A stretch of 64,000 nt of DNA from Apostichopus japonicus (taxonomy: Eukaryota > Echinodermata > Holothuroidea > Aspidochirotida > Stichopodidae): the NCBI RefSeq assembly GCF_037975245.1, contig NC_092569.1, forward strand, positions 901,001-965,000. The letters are read 5' to 3'. The position numbers were made by a program, and so were the translations under genes. A model generated the notes under the pieces. The model made no database searches, was not told where the DNA came from, and was given only the letters and a program-made list of their open reading frames with translations. Below are positions 61,601-64,000 of the stretch, piece by piece. Every line of letters begins with the position of its first letter. Position 1 is the stretch's first letter.

Positions 61601-63267
61601 TTGACATAGGCACTTTCACTTCCATGGCATATTTAACATCAAAGGCTTAACTTTGCACTGCATTGGACTTGTTGTAAAAATTGTGGTCAATAACAAGTAA
61701 AGTATTAACTGCATCAATTCAAGGGACGAATCCAGTCCCTTGATTCAACAGTGACTGGAGCAGTGTTTTCTGATAGGAATGATAAAGGTAAGGTTAAGTA
61801 TTAACGGCATAACTTCAAGGGATGACGTATCCAGTCCCTTGATTTCAACAGTGACGGAGGTGACTGGAGTACAGTAGTTTTTTCTGATAGGAATGATTGA
61901 GCCAGGAAAATGGCTGGTGCTGACTCAACTTGACCAAGTTGACCTTAACTGTAAGTGACAGATTACAACCTTGTGTCACAGCATTTCTACAGAACCAACA
62001 TGTACTTCTTTACTTAACCAACATGGCAATTTGGTGAAAAGTTGACTTTGTAAAACTGTAGTGGAATGAAACACAAAAAATCAATTACAAAACACTTAAC
62101 ATGAACATGTATGGACTCACCATTTTTGGAAATCTTTTGAATGTTGGATCCAATACTTGCAGCCAATCGGTTGAAGTCTTGTGCACTGCCCTTCCCTGTA
62201 AGGTAATCTAAAGGATTAAAAGTTGTTCGGGACGATAAGGCCATCTGCAAGCACATCATGCAAACACAGCGTAAATCACAATTAAAGACATTTGCAGAAC
62301 ACAGATATGTGTTCCTCAGTACGAATGCAGGGTTCACTTTTAAGATAGTGTGCAAGTCATGATTTGATGAACTAAACGATCTTTTTTATAAAAGATTGTT
62401 CTGCTGTTCACATGTATGTAAGTTTTTGTTGAATGCTGATTTCAAAGATCAGAAGATAATGGATAACAGAAATGCCTAACCAGTGACTGCATTTTGAAAA
62501 ATGTTTGGTCATGAAATCATCCACTTGTACATTACTACTGTTTACTAAAGACATCATTTTTTGATAATAAATGTTTTCCTACTCTATCTTCCATCTTTGA
62601 AGGAGTGCAAAGAGTTTCACATGCAGGAAAGGTATGCATCCTATCCAGATACAATATGACTAGTACTATGTAAGCAACAAATCTTGGAGTTTGACCATCA
62701 TGGATGCACAAAAATGAAAAATACTAAACTACTGTACAATACTACTTTTGTGGACAAAGACAGCAAAAGTGCAACAAGATTGGTTAATAGGAGAGATGGA
62801 TGCAGATAGGAAGGGAGCATGCACATATCAAACATTAATTTGTTTCTTCTCTTTAATCTCTTTAATCTCTGTAATTCTCTATTTGCCTGATAAGATGAAT
62901 ACAATCCACCAGACCCTTAGAATCAATGCCCAACATGCATGAAAGCTAGTTTCGAATATGGGCTTGACGTTAAAAAGATAACTTAATGGAAATTTGCTGG
63001 AAAGCTCCAATAAGTGTACATAAATTTTCCAATGTTTTGCCAAAATTCCTGCCATCCACCAAAACGTTTTAGGGTAGAGTCCCACAGCTTGTGATATGTA
63101 AATATTTTAAGACCTCTTCCATGTACATTATAGTATTGTACTCTGAAGATATTTAGTGTACTGTACCAGAAAAAAAATTTATCCGACTACTTACCCGATG
63201 AATATGATGTAAAACTTCCTCTACCCTGGTTAAAATCACCACCAAAATCCCCCGTTCCAGAAGTCAT
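51809..63267 (-). CDS. STX12: Gene A: syntaxin-12/7-like Qa-SNARE, complete, ten exons
   Basis: Ten minus-strand exons join into 840 nt (279 aa plus stop): 63195-63267, 62121-62195, 61340-61409, 60050-60149, 59097-59234, 55672-55727, 54614-54689, 53509-53581, 53171-53253, 51809-51904. All junctions are GT-AG and in phase. Seen: a Gly/Ser-rich start (1-25), Habc helices (about 28-150) with SNIQKI, HYTNQLAKDTNK and RQQRMQKDRL, a linker with an acidic NPYEDD stretch, a SNARE motif (about 185-245) with ILDVNQIFKD, zero-layer Q216 and DSIEANVE, a basic KKARRKK, then one membrane segment (256-277) ending RN. Length matches vertebrate STX12/STX7 (about 260-276 aa), and several blocks are closer to STX12 as I recall it. 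Family role: Qa t-SNARE of early/late endosomes driving homotypic and endosome-lysosome fusion. The start ATG is the first in frame. Diverged copies of its last four exons lie downstream. Confidence 0.95.
52160..52480. repeat. G-tract plus degenerate GTACAA minisatellite
   Basis: A run of about 21 G (52162-52182), then AGTAGGGGTACAACGGTATC-like units fading into AGTACAAGT repeats. Within intron 9 of gene A...51809 side is excluded; the tract lies between exons 10 and 9. Confidence 0.8.
53171..53253 (-). CDS. STX12: Gene A exon 9 (SNARE C-terminal half)
   Basis: 83 nt coding DSIEANVESAEVHVESANTQ and then LVKAREYQ, almost the family consensus. Acceptor TTATAG, donor GTAAGA, ends in phase 0. 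Confidence 0.96.
53509..53581 (-). CDS. STX12: Gene A exon 8 (SNARE N-terminal half, zero layer)
   Basis: 73 nt coding SDILDVNQIFKDVASMVHEQ and then GEMI. The glutamine before GEM is the ionic zero-layer residue that defines Q-SNAREs. Donor GTATGT, ends in phase 1. Paralogous exons of the same length and phase are at 43853-43925 and 38022-38094. Confidence 0.96.
53650..54060. repeat. Degenerate TGGTGGGCCAAATC repeat in intron 7 of gene A
   Basis: GGTGGGCTAAATCTACC, GGTGGGCCAAGTCAACC, GGTGGGTCAAATCA and GGTGGGCCAAATCTAC recur irregularly. Confidence 0.6.
54614..54689 (-). CDS. STX12: Gene A exon 7 (SNARE cassette exon 1)
   Basis: Codes for TAQAQVQVEDMDALVEREN and then QLKKLE, the entry into the SNARE helix (compare 'LIHERESSIRQLE' in STX7). 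Acceptor CTCCTCCTCCTCAG, donor GTAAGT, phase 2 to phase 0. Confidence 0.93.
55080..55690. repeat. 116-bp tandem repeat carrying a copy of an exon end and splice donor
   Basis: CCTATCATAA recurs at 55195, 55323, 55439, 55555 and 55671. The last three intervals are exactly 116 bp and the first is 128 bp. The unit includes the 3' part of gene A exon 6 with its GTAAGAG donor. The copy at 55671 is the real exon. Confidence 0.95.
55672..55727 (-). CDS. STX12: Gene A exon 6 (linker)
   Basis: A short exon coding NPYEDDPSGQDPFSGGYDR, the flexible linker between Habc and the SNARE motif. Acceptor TTCATTTTAG, donor GTAAGA, ends in phase 2. Its 3' half and donor have been copied into the adjacent 116-bp tandem repeat. 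Confidence 0.85.
56112..58663. mobile_element. Non-autonomous Helentron-like (HINE) candidate in intron 5 of gene A
   Basis: TGGTTCCTTGCTG (56112-56124) is the exact inverse of CAGCAAGGAACCA (58642-58654). The right copy is the 3' arm of a hairpin (GGTTCCTTTGC, loop, GCAAGGAACC, 58629-58653), followed by CTAGT at 58659. Inside are a two-copy repeat of about 306 bp (56228, 56534), about five diverged copies of a roughly 400-bp unit with GACCTTTGGTGACCTC and ACAAAGGTCAC motifs, and a (CA)n run (58577-58610). No long ORF. Sub-terminal inverted repeat, internal tandem repeats, microsatellite and 3' hairpin fit HINE elements. A MITE is the alternative. Confidence 0.6.
58807..59080. repeat. 30-bp minisatellite, about 9 copies, next to exon 5 of gene A
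   Basis: TAATTAAGGAATGGAATACT plus ACAAGAGGTG repeats with period exactly 30 and almost no differences. It ends 16 bp from the exon 5 donor. Confidence 0.97.
59097..59234 (-). CDS. STX12: Gene A exon 5 (Habc helix c)
   Basis: A 46-codon exon beginning RQQRMQKDRLTNDFSDSLNQ and continuing FQRVQRDAAKVERECVERAR, the third Habc helix (compare RQQRLQKERL in STX12). Acceptor CTCTCAG. Donor GTGAGT lies only about 16 bp from a 30-bp minisatellite. Confidence 0.95.
59376..59485 (+). mobile_element. tRNA-Ser-derived SINE fragment in intron 4 of gene A
   Basis: GTGGCCCCAGTGGATTAAGG with CGGTGGCATTTGAA resembles the 5' half of a tRNA-Ser (A box TGGCCNAGTGG). A degraded B box, ACTTTTGGTCCTCG, follows about 45 nt later, then GTGGGTTTTTC. 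Confidence 0.55.
60050..60149 (-). CDS. STX12: Gene A exon 4 (Habc helix b)
   Basis: Codes for DEKQHYTNQLAKDTNKMLKD and then LTAIPPSTNQSDS. The block YTNQLAKxT is diagnostic of the syntaxin-7/12 group. Acceptor TTTTGCAG, donor GTAAGC, ends in phase 0. Confidence 0.95.
60228..60290. repeat. Short tandem repeat in intron 3 of gene A
   Basis: GGTACAATGTTTAACACCAT and shorter ACAATGTTT units in succession. Confidence 0.7.
61174..61270. repeat. 27-bp minisatellite, three exact copies plus decayed ones
   Basis: CAGTGGGGCCAGTAGCAGGG plus GTACTGT at 61174, 61201 and 61228, then degenerate copies. The Thr/Pro-rich minus ORF here is intronic. Confidence 0.95.
61340..61409 (-). CDS. STX12: Gene A exon 3 (Habc)
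   Basis: Codes for VKDIERLTRMLGTQEDTKQ followed by CRAKL, matching the conserved 'QLGT..D...' region of STX7/12. Acceptor TTTCCTCTCAG, donor GTGAGT. Starts in phase 1 and ends in phase 2. Confidence 0.92.
61700..61900. repeat. Two-copy duplication of about 95-100 bp in intron 2 of gene A
   Basis: GTATTAACNGCAT...TCAAGGGA...CCAGTCCCTTGAT...TTTTCTGATAGGAATGAT occurs twice. The first copy has a CAAGGGAC/GTCCCTTG hairpin. Confidence 0.85.
62121..62195 (-). CDS. STX12: Gene A exon 2 (Habc helix a)
   Basis: Codes for GKGSAQDFNRLAAS followed by IGSNIQKISKN, the conserved first Habc helix. The acceptor chosen (CTTACAG) keeps phase 1. A second acceptor (TTGCAG) lies 53 nt upstream, followed at once by an in-frame ATG (62248). 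An alternative first exon starting MALSSRTTFNPLDY is therefore conceivable. Donor GTGAGT. Confidence 0.88.
62920..63010. repeat. Dispersed repeat copy 2
   Basis: AGAATCAATGCCCAACATGC, ATGAAAGCTAG, ATAACTTAAT and GAAAGCTCC match the copy near 51.4 kb. Confidence 0.65.
63195..63267 (-). CDS. STX12: Gene A exon 1 (start codon, N-terminal segment)
   Basis: Starts with ATG at 63267 and codes for a Gly/Ser/Phe-rich stretch (MTSGTGDFGGDFNQ and onward), as is usual before Habc in this family. Ends in phase 1 at donor GTAAGT (63194-63189). The ATG is preceded by CCAAT. A non-coding upstream exon is possible because an acceptor-like TTTTATCAG lies just upstream. Confidence 0.9.
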
Positions 63268-64000
63268 ATTGGATTATGCTCGGCTCCACAATTGTACTGA
63301 TAAAATCTAAACGTTGCTATTAGCTGAACCTGTGATAGTTCTAAGGAATAATGAGTTGTGGCCGAGGCCCTGGCAAGGCGGCAATAATTGTTTTGTTGAG
63401 TTCTGTAAAGAGATTTAAAATAAAATGGTGAGGGTGTCACTTCAGAGTAATTTGATTCATATTCTGATCTCCCTATTTTCATCATGATCCATACCAATTA
63501 ATTAGTTTCAACATTTTACTTACTACATTACCTATATGTGAAAGAAGTTAAGTTAGATGTAAAGCAGGAAAGCAAAGCTTTCACCTAAATAGGCCTAATG
63601 TACTTCAATAGTTTCACCATGTAACGATCAATACGTAACGAGTACTGTACAGTCACAGCCTATTACCTAGCATTGACAATATGGTAATTATTAGTACTAC
63701 TAGGGATATCACTGAGCTATTTTGAAAACTCTCAGTACCATATACATCACAGTGCATTTTGGATGTGTCTCTTATCAATGGTCTAGCCTCTATTAGCTGG
63801 ATGGATTTTGTGAAATGACATTAACTTTGTCAGACAAATTCCTTAATTCCCTGGACTCATTTACAATCAGAAAATGTTGATTGGTTGATTGGAAATTTGA
63901 ATTGTTTCTAATTTTTTAATCAGTGTCATTGTAATCACAATCACTTTCTACCCCATTTCCTGAGACTCTTTTCAGGAAGTTAGCATAACTACATGTTGGT
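63268..64000. other. Upstream region of gene A
   Basis: Expected to hold the 5' UTR and promoter. No CpG-rich patch or clear TATA box is visible, and no other gene was seen. Confidence 0.35.

Overview
This window is eukaryotic, AT-rich, intron-rich and full of repeats. It has no long ORFs, many AT/CA microsatellites, minisatellites and transposon remnants, and short exons with GT-AG borders. The one gene that can be rebuilt in full is an animal syntaxin-7/12. Together with the repeat types (CA-rich elements with repeated GACCTTTGACC-like motifs, and C/G homopolymer tracts), this suggests a marine invertebrate, perhaps an echinoderm such as a sea cucumber. The species assignment is inference and is weak.

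Right part (37.0-63.3 kb, all minus strand): a head-to-tail cluster of Qa-SNARE genes. Gene A (63267 to 51809, ten exons, 279 aa) is a complete syntaxin-12/7-like endosomal t-SNARE with N-terminal segment, Habc bundle, SNARE motif and C-terminal membrane anchor. Downstream are two more copies of the last four exons, the 'SNARE cassette': gene B (44517 to 41366) and gene C (38740 to 37088). The two exons carrying most of the SNARE motif are exactly 73 and 83 nt in all three copies, with the same phases, and each copy keeps the zero-layer glutamine. B and C are strongly diverged in sequence, and both use a rare GC donor (GCAAGT) where A uses GTAAGA. B has no visible Habc. C has only a doubtful one (39.3-40.0 kb).

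The introns of gene A hold a 116-bp tandem repeat that has copied the 3' end of exon 6 with its splice donor, a 2.5-kb element with terminal inverted repeat and 3' hairpin resembling a non-autonomous Helentron (HINE), a 30-bp minisatellite touching a splice donor, and a tRNA-Ser-like SINE. An intron of gene B holds a hAT-like MITE.

Left part (1-37 kb): no gene can be identified by family. Six short minus-strand exon candidates (18782 to 3531), with acceptor and donor signals and a continuous frame, suggest part of an unrecognised gene with very long introns coding for a charged, low-complexity protein segment. Another candidate terminal exon with an AATAAA signal lies at 21.57-21.67 kb. The rest is microsatellite, satellite (145-bp units at 1.7-2.75 kb), other tandem repeats and apparently non-coding DNA.
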